NCBI GenBank assembly: GCA_010093705.1
Contig: MU006103.1
Location: 62,001 to 126,000 of the forward strand
Reading direction: 5' to 3'
Length of the DNA: 64,000 bases
DNA from: Patellaria atrata CBS 101060
Taxonomy: Eukaryota > Ascomycota > Dothideomycetes > Patellariales > Patellariaceae
Below are positions 40,786 through 51,104 of the stretch, piece by piece. The notes beneath the pieces are model-generated. The model made no database searches, was not told the origin of the DNA, and saw only the letters and a list, made by a program, of their open reading frames with translations. A program made the position numbers and the translations under genes. How positions within the stretch are numbered: the stretch's first letter is position 1; each line of letters opens with the position of its first letter.

Positions 40786-43215
40786 ATGAATACGACCAAA
40801 CCCCCAAGCCCGCGCAATCACACGCACACCGTCCCCTATGCACGGCGCCCCAGTCCCGGCCCAATCCCTACTCCCACCTCTCCTTCTTCCAGCCTATCCG
40901 GCATGGAGATTCCTATTCCCTCATTTAAATCATTCGTTACACAGACCAGTCGAACCCCTTCCCCACATACCCTCTATCCTCCATCTCCTCCGACCCTTCG
41001 ACCTTCTACTCCAATCCTTCGGGCGTCCCCACCACCCCAGATTACCCCTTCACCTTCTCCCAGCCTCAACAAACCACTCCCTCTCTCTCCTGTCCGGGAA
41101 AATAGTTGGCTTCCATCGCCAGTCTCGTTATCTTCCACTGTGCCAGTTTGCGAGAATAGCTGGCTCCCTTCGCCCGTCGCACCGTCCTCCGTGGCCAGCG
41201 TAGGAACCCTCATTCGAGAACTTCAGCGCAGCAGTAGCATATACAGCCGACACGCGGTGAGCAACTGGGAGGCGCCCGCGGGCTGGGACGTCGCGGGCTC
41301 AGACGGCGAAGAGGAGCGTCAGTCCGGGAGCCGACAGACGAAATCCCGCGACAAGATGCAGAGCGGAGAGCGCGGGATCAGAGATGAAAATACGGGTAGA
41401 ATTGAGGGCATAAGGGAATACTCACCCCTCATACCCTCCCCGATACCTAGTCCTCCACTACCCAGGGCACTGACGCCAGACCTCCCGCCTACCGTCTGCG
41501 CGCAGCCGGAGCGGCAGGCGCCGAGTCCTCGTGGCTCGCCGGGCGCGAGGGCGGTGTTGGTGACGCGGCAGGAGACACCGTCGCCGAGGTTTTTGACGCC
41601 GGGGGGTTGGCCTGAGCGTAAGGGAACGGGGAACAGGAAGGAGAAGCCTGATACGACGTTCAAGCTCGAGATTCCGCGAGGGGAGGGGCAATTATCGCCT
41701 CCGGTTACGCCGATGCCGTGGCGCGGTGGGAGCGGTAGTGGGGCGGGGAGTGCGAGTAGTGCGAGTCCGCCGCTTTCGAGGGGGAGGACGAGGAGTCGGC
41801 AATTTGGACCTGCGGGGGAGGGACCGGGGGAGAAGCAGCAACGGAAGATGGGGGGGCGATCCGCGAAGGCGACGCGGAAGTCTCTGTTGGGGAAGCCGGC
41901 GGCGATGGAGAGAGGGAGGTGGGAGAGTGTGGATGGGGAGTGGGTTGATGAGGAGGAAGATGTGCGTGGGGACGAGAAGGTGGAGATGAGGGATATGTTG
42001 GCGACGGGGAAGAGTTATGAGGAGTTGGTGACGGAGTATCAGGAGGCTAGTGGGCGGCATCCGGATCAGAGGGTTGAAGAGGGGGAGGAGGTTGGGATGG
42101 TACCGCAGCCGTTGTTTTGGCAGAGGGATAGTATGCTCTCGGGTCAGCTGGCGGATGATGAGGGGAGAAAGGATAATGGGATGAAAGGGGGAAAGAAGCG
42201 TAGTTTCAGCGGAGGATTCAGGAAGCATGAGAAGCCGTCTGCTATGTCTATGCCGTTGAAACTCATGTTGACGTCGGGGAATGGAAGATATTCCCCTGAT
42301 GCTTCGTTCGATGGAAAGGCTGCGACTTCTGTCAAGAGTCCAACGCGATCCGTAAGGTTTCGAGACCGATCAACATCCAGGAAGTCCTCCAAGTCCTCGA
42401 AATCCAGCAAGGAAAAGAAGAAAAGGACACCTCTTATGCCTCCGCTCACTCTACATCTTCCAAAGAAGCTTGTAGGAGCGGCAAAACCTGCGAAACCGGT
42501 CCACAAGGATGATAAGACCTCTCAGAAATCAGTCTCACTGCCTAGGCTTAAACATGCATCGCTGGGCCCACGGCTCAGAAAAACTCCAACAATAGAAGGA
42601 AGGGATTGGTCCGAACGCGGCTACGACCCGAGATTGCATCCTTCAACGATGAATTCGAATACTCCTACCACTTTATCAGTTCCACCGCTTTTATCGAATG
42701 AGCCGGTAGTATTTTCAGGTCTAATTGACAGGGCAAGCAAGATACGACCAGTGAATGTCAAGACAGACAGTGCTTCATCGGGAACTCCGTCATCGTCTTT
42801 CAGTCCCGTCACACCCGTCTCTCCGCGATCGAATCGCTCTTCGCTTCTGGCGCAGGTGGTCGAAAAGGCATGGTCGACTTCTGTTTTAGGTCATCGGAGG
42901 CATGATAGGAATGTTTCAGTAAAGAGCAATCTATCCACTAGTATAAATCAAGGAAGTAAAGTCGAAGAGAAAATGGAGGAGAACCGGCGCAAAAGAGCAT
43001 CTAGTCTCAAATCAATGCGGCCTGCTTTCCTCAGTAGGAAACTTGAGGGTCGACGGGAGCTAGAGAGGGAAAGGAGGAGGGAAGAGCTTAAGAAGAGTAT
43101 TAGATTTGTCGGACAGATAGATCCGCATGCAAGAGCGAGTTATGTCAGGGATGAAGAGCACGGTTTGAAGGCTCCGTCAAGTCCTAGGAGTCTGAAAAGT
43201 AAAGGCTGGATTTAG
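40786..43215 (+). CDS. Large disordered Pro/Ser/Arg-rich protein, unknown function
   Basis: Single-exon frame of 809 residues starting at the first ATG after a stop-rich leader. The first ~130 residues are Pro/Ser-rich with SP and TP sites and a duplicated ENSWLPSPV motif. A Trp-containing segment follows (VSNWEAPAGWDVAGSDGEEE). The middle holds Arg/Gly-rich sequence and an acidic helical region (WVDEEEDVRGDEKVEMRDML, SYEELVTEYQEASG). Further on come a basic Ser/Lys run (STSRKSSKSSKSSKEKKKR), LMPPLTLHLPKKLVG, and a C-terminal Arg/Glu helix (RREELKKSIRFVGQIDPHAR). No enzyme motif is visible; many SP/TP sites suggest phosphorylation. GC content rises sharply in the central part. Its stop is 43 bases from that of the convergent next gene. 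Confidence 0.82.
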   Translation: MNTTKPPSPRNHTHTVPYARRPSPGPIPTPTSPSSSLSGMEIPIPSFKSFVTQTSRTPSPHTLYPPSPPTLRPSTPILRASPPPQITPSPSPSLNKPLPLSPVRENSWLPSPVSLSSTVPVCENSWLPSPVAPSSVASVGTLIRELQRSSSIYSRHAVSNWEAPAGWDVAGSDGEEERQSGSRQTKSRDKMQSGERGIRDENTGRIEGIREYSPLIPSPIPSPPLPRALTPDLPPTVCAQPERQAPSPRGSPGARAVLVTRQETPSPRFLTPGGWPERKGTGNRKEKPDTTFKLEIPRGEGQLSPPVTPMPWRGGSGSGAGSASSASPPLSRGRTRSRQFGPAGEGPGEKQQRKMGGRSAKATRKSLLGKPAAMERGRWESVDGEWVDEEEDVRGDEKVEMRDMLATGKSYEELVTEYQEASGRHPDQRVEEGEEVGMVPQPLFWQRDSMLSGQLADDEGRKDNGMKGGKKRSFSGGFRKHEKPSAMSMPLKLMLTSGNGRYSPDASFDGKAATSVKSPTRSVRFRDRSTSRKSSKSSKSSKEKKKRTPLMPPLTLHLPKKLVGAAKPAKPVHKDDKTSQKSVSLPRLKHASLGPRLRKTPTIEGRDWSERGYDPRLHPSTMNSNTPTTLSVPPLLSNEPVVFSGLIDRASKIRPVNVKTDSASSGTPSSSFSPVTPVSPRSNRSSLLAQVVEKAWSTSVLGHRRHDRNVSVKSNLSTSINQGSKVEEKMEENRRKRASSLKSMRPAFLSRKLEGRRELERERRREELKKSIRFVGQIDPHARASYVRDEEHGLKAPSSPRSLKSKGWI

Positions 43216-43258
43216 ACACCACAAATCTTATTTGAGGTACTGTAGTTAGAACCCTAGC

Positions 43259-44572
43259 TCATAGAGAACCATCTAATCGACCAAAATCACCCCTGCGTAC
43301 GTTTAGTTCTCCAAGAATTTCGTTCGCCTGTTTGATGTGCTCCTCGCCAATGTCTATCTTCTCGCGAACAAAACCGTCTGTTTCTCCCCTTGCGGCTTTA
43401 TCTGCTTGCTCCCAGGCAAGTGTGCTGGTAGACCCTGGAGGTACAAGATGGCTTTCGTCCGCAAGTCGAGAGAGAGTCCGGTCTGTTGTTTTGAGTGCTG
43501 ATGCTAATTGACGACGTAGATATGATTGTTGCTGGAGGAGCGAGCGTTCGTTGCTGCTGGTCTCTAAGAGTTCGCGCAAAAAAGGTAGATACCTAGCAGT
43601 ATCGGACAATGTACTTGTGCTCTTAACAGCAGACTGAGCCACTACTGTGTCTGTTTTCGACTGGTGTACGGTCATCTCTGGTGACTTTATGGTGCATGTT
43701 TCTACGAATTGCTTCCTAGCAGAGACATAGTTGTCGTATAAGTTCTGAATTTTCTCGGTATTGATTTTAAGGCTGCCATTCTCTTGATCATGTGTAGTTC
43801 CCGGATGTTCTTCGGTCTCCTCTTCATTTATCTTTGCAAGCTCTCTTTCGATCCAATTGATGAGCTCATCTCGTGCGCAACGAAGTGCGTAGACCTTCGT
43901 CTTGACGTCCGGCTGATGCGAAGAATCTCTGGATCCTCGGACTGTATTATATGCTTCTTTGGAGTTCTCCATACATCCCTTGGCTCTCAAGACTTCCTTC
44001 TTGAGTGCGAAGATGGATTCGTCCGCGTGACCCTCTGCAGACTCTCCTTCAAGCGCTGATGCTGGAGGGAGAGGGACCTCGCCTAGCTCTTGCTTTTGAA
44101 ACTGTTTTAAATTCACCTGAGTTGGATTTGGCTCCACCTCAGTAATTTTCCGCACAGACTCCTCAATGATCTGGAGTTTCCGGTAGCATCTCCGTTGCTG
44201 TAAGAAAGAGAGATAATCATCTAGCCTGTGGTCTGGAGGATTGGAAACATTGCCATCACTCTTCTCCTGGCTAGAAAGTGCCCCAATCTGAGCTTGCAGT
44301 GCATCCCGGCGTTTTCGAGCCTCACTATTCGCCTTCAAAGCTTCGAGATATCTCTTACGAAACCCACTAGTCTCGGAGGATAACTTTTTGACTTTAAGGG
44401 ATTGGTCACACAAAAGCTCGAGATGTGAAGGAGTACCCTCAGACGAGTTTTCGAGATGTGAAGTTACATAACTTGTCAGAGCTTGCCGAATCTTCAATGT
44501 CTCCTGACGCGTGTGAATATAGGGTCCTAATCTTGATTCGACATCAGGCAGCGGGAATTCAATGGATGACAT
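43259..44572 (-). CDS. Coiled-coil protein of unknown function
   Basis: Single-exon frame of 437 residues from an ATG at 44572. It is helical almost throughout, with heptad-like Leu/Ile spacing (LKIRQALTSYVTSHLENSS; SGFRKRYLEALKANSEARKR; YLSFLQQRRCYRKLQIIEES; ARDELINWIERELAKINEEE; SNERSLLQQQSYLRRQLASA). There is no membrane segment and no catalytic motif. The length, N-terminal PLPDVESRLGPY start and several coiled coils resemble structural proteins of the spindle, kinetochore or spindle-pole type, but I cannot identify it and that is only a guess. Convergent with the 809-residue gene. Confidence 0.82.
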   Translation of the reverse strand: MSSIEFPLPDVESRLGPYIHTRQETLKIRQALTSYVTSHLENSSEGTPSHLELLCDQSLKVKKLSSETSGFRKRYLEALKANSEARKRRDALQAQIGALSSQEKSDGNVSNPPDHRLDDYLSFLQQRRCYRKLQIIEESVRKITEVEPNPTQVNLKQFQKQELGEVPLPPASALEGESAEGHADESIFALKKEVLRAKGCMENSKEAYNTVRGSRDSSHQPDVKTKVYALRCARDELINWIERELAKINEEETEEHPGTTHDQENGSLKINTEKIQNLYDNYVSARKQFVETCTIKSPEMTVHQSKTDTVVAQSAVKSTSTLSDTARYLPFLRELLETSSNERSLLQQQSYLRRQLASALKTTDRTLSRLADESHLVPPGSTSTLAWEQADKAARGETDGFVREKIDIGEEHIKQANEILGELNVRRGDFGRLDGSL

Positions 44573-47500
44573 GTTAGTTGGCTAGTCAACGTTACGCGTC
44601 TGGTTATCGGGTCTCTAGAACTAGAACTAGCATTACAGCGTGTTGTTTTCACTTTGACTAGTCTAGCATTAGATGTGATAGAACTAGAATAGACACTTAT
44701 TAGAGGACTGGAATGTGGACTTTGAATTTTCAGTTTCGGTAACTTCAAATGTTTGAATCGATTAGTTAGCAAAACAACCACAGAACGCGGTATCCGTGCT
44801 CACCGCGTTTTCCAAAACGCGTTTGGTGCGTTTTGAAAACTCCAGCAGTAGTTCTAGTTCTAAACCTAGAAATGTCTCATCCAAACTTTCTTTCAACAAC
44901 GTCTCAGTCTCCAAGCCGATAATCAGACACCGCGATCGCAGATATGTATCTTCTGCGTCCTAATCTGATAAACTGTTCAGGGAGCCATATCAGGCAAACG
45001 ACACTGCGACCCAGCTACTACATCATTTTTCACCGGAATTCTTCCAATCCTACCATGGAAGTATGAAGACCATCTAATATAACAACCGGACCTTCTCCCG
45101 AAAATAAGATAATAATGCAAATCATCTGTGGCATATAGCGAATGGGGCTTGCGCACGTAATCAGATCATAATAAAGAAAAGATTTATGATATTGGTGATG
45201 GGAGAATTCTGAATACACGTAAAGACGATCAAATTCTACGTAAGATGGACAATGAGTAGAGGATTCCATATATGGTCAAGATAAGACCGATGGAGGGGCT
45301 AAGTCCAAGTCAAGAGAGGGAACTGGATCCAATCCTACTACCATGCATATTCTGTCAGAGTATAGCAGGATGTCGTCTCAGAATAGGGCCGAGCAACTCC
45401 TTGAGTGCGAAGTAAAAGTAAAGATTCTGGTTTTAGAAGGAGATGGTATAATTCTATCAGAGGCTGAGTCGCATGCTTTTAACCATGTCTCCCGGATCCC
45501 ACATGCGCACCAATATCCAATTTAGCGGGTCCAAAAGGTCATCTGCCTGCATGATGCAACGATGCTGGTTAGCATTCTGTAACTCTTTCCTTAGTTAGTT
45601 TGTATCCCTTCACCTGGCGCCCGCTTAGATATAGTATTTTGCAAGAACTCCAGCCACGTTCGTTTGGGGATGTTTCCTTGCACTACCCTTATCTCCTAGA
45701 ACGGTTAACCTTTACTCGGACGGACCGAGAGAACATAATGAGCGGTAGCTTACCGTGCAACGTCATGACGTGCTCCTCGTACTCTTCAAAACTCGACCTA
45801 GCGGCTAGACGAACTGTATACCGAAATGTTTGCACCCTAGACGTAGCTCTCGTCACCGTCCGCGTGGAATCTACTTTTCAGCTCATGGGCAGCGTTCGAA
45901 TCGTCAGAGGTCACAGCGCACTGTCGGCCGTTTGTTTGGAGTCTAAATGCGTCATAGCGCAAAGTCCAGACCAGATGCAAGCGCTGCTCGTCGCCTTATT
46001 ATACCAAAGAGCGCGACGTGGCTGTCCCTTGGAAAATCCGTACTAAGTCGTAGTAGGGATATCTGGCCTAGGTCTTTCAGCTTGGTACATTATCATTATT
46101 GCAGGTTGAGGTTGTAGACATGGGTACTTCTCGAAGCATGAAGCCCCTTCTCGAGGGTGATTTGGTGGGGTTTGCAGCCCTGAAGCGTCATCTTTTGTAA
46201 CGTCTTGCCGGGTATTTACATCTAATGGATCTGTAAGTTTACCTAGCTAAATCTACACGTGACTGATGCACTGTAGGTTACTTCAGCTTCAAGGTTGTCA
46301 TCACTTGGTAGTGATGAGCATCCAGTCATTTTGGCTCGTTAACTGCTTTCTCGTCTAGGTTAATCCGCCTGGTTTAATGTTAATCTCTCAAGTCTTCTAA
46401 AAGGAAACTCGTTTCTCCTTTACTTTTGTTTCGCGCGTAAAATTCTACGAGGCTTTCAGGAGACAATTTTCCGTGATATTACTCTCGAAGTACATTGAAG
46501 GTATTTTCTACCATTTTCCGTTAGTAGAACTGTAAGCTTCGCAAAACCCCTAAGAATCTCCCAGGAGCGGAACATCCATGGGAGAAGCCCTGCGATCCGA
46601 AATCCATAGTGAGAAACTGTGTTCCTGCGTATGCCTCATCGACAACAATTCAGATACCGGCAAGTTTTTGATGAGTGCGTAGCCCCGCCCGCAAACTGCT
46701 TAGTCAGTACATATTGTGCTAAAACTCAGCCACCAGCGGTTCATCGCATTCTCTAACATGGTTTAAGTTCGGTAATGGTAACGTGAATGGTATTACCGCA
46801 TATCCCATTGGATAAAAAGAAGCTGAGTACATCAGCGGAATATTAATATTTCTATACTTCAAGCATACAGCATGAGCTGGCTGGGTTCCTCTTTTGCCGC
46901 TTGTTTTAGCCGTTCGTCAACGCTCCTTGCATCCAATTCTTACCCTCGCATACATCCTCTTCTAGATCTGCGGATTAGGCGAGGACGATCTCCTGTAACG
47001 GGATGGCGGCGCATTCTCCGCTAGCAGTAATGCTCTGCGCAGGCAAATGCTAAAGTTTTCAAGCTGTACATTACCAGTTCATTGGGATCTTGGGATATGT
47101 ATGATAAGCATGGTGGTATTCAACGGTTTACAGCGATGTCTGTTACAAATCGCAGCACGGTCCCACATGACCTACCTATTTTAACGTCTAGGGAATCCCG
47201 CGTGTTGTTCGTAAAAGGGCGAAGTTACTAAATTCACCTGTGGCAAACCGATCTCTGCTAAATGATTCCAAACTATTCGCTCCCTATTGACTTCCTAATC
47301 ACCCCTTTTGTAGACATGATAAACCATAGTACCACATTACTGACGACGACAGAATATATTACACAACCCCAAATATTTACCAAATATCAACCCCTGATCA
47401 TGTTCTTGATCTTCTTTGAGTTTTAGCCTCCCTCAGTGGAGTCTAATTTCATTACTGGGCTAGTCAAACCCTTATCTTGGAGGTGAGGAATATATGAGGA

Positions 47501-48428
47501 ATGACATACGTGACAATGTTTTCCTTCATAAAGAGTCCGAAATCAAAACGTTCTCCCACGAGGATCATTTCTTCAATCTTACCAGTTATACATTAGAAGT
47601 TGATATCGACAGGTTCGTACTACGTTGGGTACTATATCCGTTCAATTCTTTGTTTACTTCAATAGACCAATTGAGCGCTTGTTCTAGACCAGACGGTACA
47701 GTTTTCCCACGGCGTCACGAGATTGTTCAGGTGTAGCACGCTCCTAATCCTTAAGCTTCAGCGTCGTAGATCTCCTGAGTCGGTTCTACGGCCGCCATAC
47801 ACAAGCGGTAGGACCAAGAGATAAAAGGGGCAGAACCATGAGCTTGAACAGTACCAATTTAGTTTCCTCCAGCATCTAGCACACCATGGGAACTAATTTC
47901 CATTCCAACCCGCTTCCGATCTCCCCGACCGGCCTCCTAGTCTTCTCTGAATTCTGTTAACCTTCTCCGTATTTTGGACCGCAACCTATTATCGGCGATG
48001 AATGGTTCAATCTGTCTCGCCCCCGATAGTGGGTTATTATAGGTCAGTTGCAGTGCGTTATCACAACCAAAATACTTCCAAGTACTCCAAAAGAACCCCA
48101 TAACTTTTCTAACCCATACTACCTCAGCTATACCTATCTAGAGATCCGGTGAAGACGTTGGTTCAGGAGATATAAACCTTCTAATGTGCACACCACTGTG
48201 TTAAAGCCTACCCCATATAATCAACGTCTCTACCTTCAAGTCTCAAGATATCGACATCAGTTTCTATACGCACGGATAGGACAGTTATTTACTTCGAGCG
48301 ATACTCTACCCCTTACAATCATTACATCTGTCAGGAGTACTAAGCACAACCCCTTTTTCACGGAAGAGACTTTGGTAAGTATCCCGAAAGATCCCAAGGG
48401 AGAAGTATTAACAGCGGAACAGACCACG
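44573..48428. other. Gene-poor interval
   Basis: Nearly 4 kb without a gene I can support. The longest plus frame (45600-46046) starts with TTG and has no recognisable domain. I saw no transposase, reverse transcriptase or terminal repeats here by eye. The promoter of the coiled-coil gene lies at the left end. A possible leader intron (gtaagt at about 48375) lies before the small gene at 48429. Confidence 0.5.
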
Positions 48429-48783
48429 ATGGCTAATTCGGAAGCGAACCAACCCACCGCGCCAAATAACAATGGGGCCCTACCACGCCAGTGCGACGGT
48501 ACGGCAGCGGCAGTGAACATGAGCGGGGCGTGTATGACCGCGACGCAAGACACGCCGTATGCAATTCGCCGGTACCTCGAACAAGAAGTCCATGAGGATC
48601 CCTTCGTTGGCCTCGAAGATCAGTACAAATGTCGTCTGAATGTAGGTGCTCTAATTCGGGCTTTGAGAAACATTATCGTTTCTCTGACCAACCCTATCCT
48701 TGGTATAAAAGCTAACCGGAGCTATATAGGCTCTATTCCTTTCCCTTGATAAGGCTACTGCAACCTTTAAGAAACGGGAATGA
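48429..48783 (+). CDS. Possible small protein of 88 residues
   Basis: Two exons, 48429-48641 and 48730-48783, fit together through a gtaggt...ctaaccggagctatatag intron with a good branch point. The product has an N-terminal Asn/Ala/Thr-rich part (MANSEANQPTAPNNNGALP), then CDGTAAAVNMSGACMTATQ, a charged segment (YAIRRYLEQEVHEDPFVGLE), YKCRLN, and a Lys-rich end (LDKATATFKKRE). There is no signal peptide. Local GC content is higher than in the flanks, and a plausible 5' leader intron precedes it. I do not recognise a family. It could be a lineage-specific gene or a chance reading frame. Confidence 0.4.
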
Positions 48784-50234
48784 TATAACAGTGATGTATA
48801 TCAAGCTAGTTCTGGGTGACCGAAAGCGTTTTGAGGGGCATTGTTGTCATTTAACGTCTGTACACTGTATGTTAGCCGGTCGTTGATACTGTCAGATTAC
48901 GGAGTAGAAAAAAAAAATAGATCTCTGCACTTTGTGCAATACATTTCTTTGGACCTTCTATAGCCTAAGCCTTGCAGCCTGCCTTCCTGGAGTGTGAACG
49001 AGTTACGCCACGCTAGCTATTACCCATAGGTAGTACTTACTTAATACAAAAAGATAAACTAAGATGACATCTACGTAGTCCGTATAAACCTATGTACTCC
49101 CTACCGTTCATGATACCGCATAGTCTTGTCTATTTGCACACTGGCTAGGTACTCTACTCCCGCAAAACATGTTGACGTACTTTCACTAGATCGATGCTTC
49201 ATACCCAATAACAAGCGTAACAACCGGTTTCACTAGAGAGAAGTTTTCAGCGCGGTCGAGTCCCTTCAATTCGCTTCACTTTAGGTAGAATCGCAAAGGT
49301 GGACGTAAACATCAAGCGGCTAATTCCGATTTTCTATGATAAATATACAGAAATAGAGGGAAATTGAGGTAACTTTTCGTTTGCTTTCGTTTCGGTCTCA
49401 GCGCAAGGGTAAAGGGGCCATCAGTCAAGATTCACTTAATTTTGATGAGTCAGCGTTCACTTCCCGAAACGGTTAGCTGCAAGCACGATTATATTCGATA
49501 CGTTTTTCGAGAAATATTCGTCTTCCTTACATCTCACTTTGAGCAGACGTAACTCACTTCTAGCAGTCGTAAGTCATTTCTTTTTTGTGAATTATAAACG
49601 TCCCATGGTGCGACTACCCATGGACCTACCCAATGGACCAAGGTGTCAACCCATGGGACATCAACACAGGTTTGCTCTTGATTCTCATTACAATTCTTTC
49701 CCACTAAACATGTTGAAAGTCGTCCATTCTTTCAATGTGTTCTGGAGTTTACGAATCTATTTAACTTTTCCAAATGCAGTCTTCGCTACTGCAGAATTAT
49801 TTTCCTCTTCCAGTCTTCGAAACCCTTAGAGTCATGGTGCAGGAAAAATTTCCTGTTCTGAGCCTCATAAAATCATACCATGGAGAGTTAGCTCTACTTA
49901 GAATTGAGTGGTATCAACTACCTGTACATGGTATCTGTACGGCGTTGAGACGTACTCACATGCGATACACGATTCGATATAGAGATGTGAGCAAACCAGA
50001 CAAGTGGTGAACGTAACGTCCTCTTTTAGGAAAATAAGTTAACAAATCATAGGCGCAGACTGAGATAGAAGTCTCTACACACAATTATCTCGACATTCAC
50101 AATCCTCCCACTGGGTACAGCACTCTTCCTTCCTCCATATCATCACGACATATTCATTCGCCGCCCGAAACACACAATACCACCGCACACAGTAAATTAT
50201 CGATACCATTGTACGAACCCAAACCTAAGAGACC
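48784..50234. other. Gene-poor interval upstream of the RBR gene
   Basis: No gene supported. Small frames near 49539-50010 overlap each other and show nothing recognisable. The last ~150 bases are C/A-rich leader sequence of the next gene. Confidence 0.55.
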
Positions 50235-51104
50235 ATGGCTACTACGAGTAGATGTGTTGTCTGCCTGGACACTGAAGAAGAGACTTCAACAGTCATACAC
50301 CGCCTAGGCTGCCCCGGACACCATATGTGTACGGACTGTTTGAAGGAATCCTTCGAACGAGCAATGAGGTTCGAGGGAGACTACCCCCCAACCTGCTGTG
50401 GACGAGAGGAATTATCCTTCGTCCAGTACTATCCCCTGATGGACCCGGACTTTGTCAGGAGATACGAGGCCAAAGAAGAAGAGTACAGTGTCCCCCAGGG
50501 GGAGCGGAGATACTGCTCAAACAGCGAATGCACGACATTCTTGTCCCCAGAAATTCACAAAAAAGATACGTCAAGGGCAAAATGCCCCAACTGCAATACG
50601 ATCACCTGCACCGAGTGCAAGAGCGAGGTCGCCGTCTCTCCCAACGGCGAAACAAACTCCCACCACTGCGAATATACGCAGGAGGAAGTCGGCTTCGAGA
50701 GGGCGGTCAGAGAGCACAGATACCAGCGCTGCCCCAATTGCGATCGAGTAGTTGAGCTCATGGAAGCATGTAACCATATAACATGCGTATGCGACCAAGA
50801 ATTCTGCTATATTTGCGGAGAAGAATGGGCAGGCCTTCATGCTTGCCCACAATACGGGCATCCAGAGTACGATGCAGAAGGGTATAACCAAGATGGCTTC
50901 CATCGAGATACCGGCTTCGACCGGGATGGTCACCCTGCATTCGATGCTCGGGGTGGTGGTAGGGGAGAAGGAGAAGAAGAAGAAGAAGAAGAAATAGGAG
51001 AACGAGAGAACCAAAGGTTCACAAACGCATATCTCGAGTTCGCCAGGTTGTTAGCTCAAGACCGGTTCCGCGGAGGCTTTGGCTTTGGACAGGACTTTGA
51101 TTAG
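50235..51104 (+). CDS. RING-IBR-RING (RBR) E3 ubiquitin ligase
   Basis: Single-exon, 289 residues. RING1 occupies about residues 7-60 (C7-x2-C10, C26, CTDC at 32-35, CC in PPTCCGRE). An IBR-like region follows (YCSNSECTTF; CPNCNTITCTECK). RING2 lies at about 166-194: CPNC at 166-169, then C179-N-H in MEACNHITC, CVCDQEFCYIC. In RBR ligases the Cys in this position accepts ubiquitin as a thioester before transfer, and it is present here, so the enzyme should be active. The C-terminal ~90 residues are low complexity: Asp/Gly/Phe-rich, then an acidic EEEEEEE run, then a helix (FTNAYLEFARLLAQDRF). The protein is short for a family member and has no extra domain, typical of the many fungal RBR paralogues with unknown substrates. 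Confidence 0.92.
   Translation: MATTSRCVVCLDTEEETSTVIHRLGCPGHHMCTDCLKESFERAMRFEGDYPPTCCGREELSFVQYYPLMDPDFVRRYEAKEEEYSVPQGERRYCSNSECTTFLSPEIHKKDTSRAKCPNCNTITCTECKSEVAVSPNGETNSHHCEYTQEEVGFERAVREHRYQRCPNCDRVVELMEACNHITCVCDQEFCYICGEEWAGLHACPQYGHPEYDAEGYNQDGFHRDTGFDRDGHPAFDARGGGRGEGEEEEEEEIGERENQRFTNAYLEFARLLAQDRFRGGFGFGQDFD

Noticed and set aside
40786-42228. Alternative frames (up to 178 codons) across the Pro/Arg-rich gene
   Set aside because: GC-rich repetitive coding sequence leaves other frames open; only the 809-codon frame runs the whole length.
45600-46046. 148-codon plus-strand frame in the gene-poor block
   Set aside because: TTG start, no domain and no splice partner; chance is a sufficient explanation.
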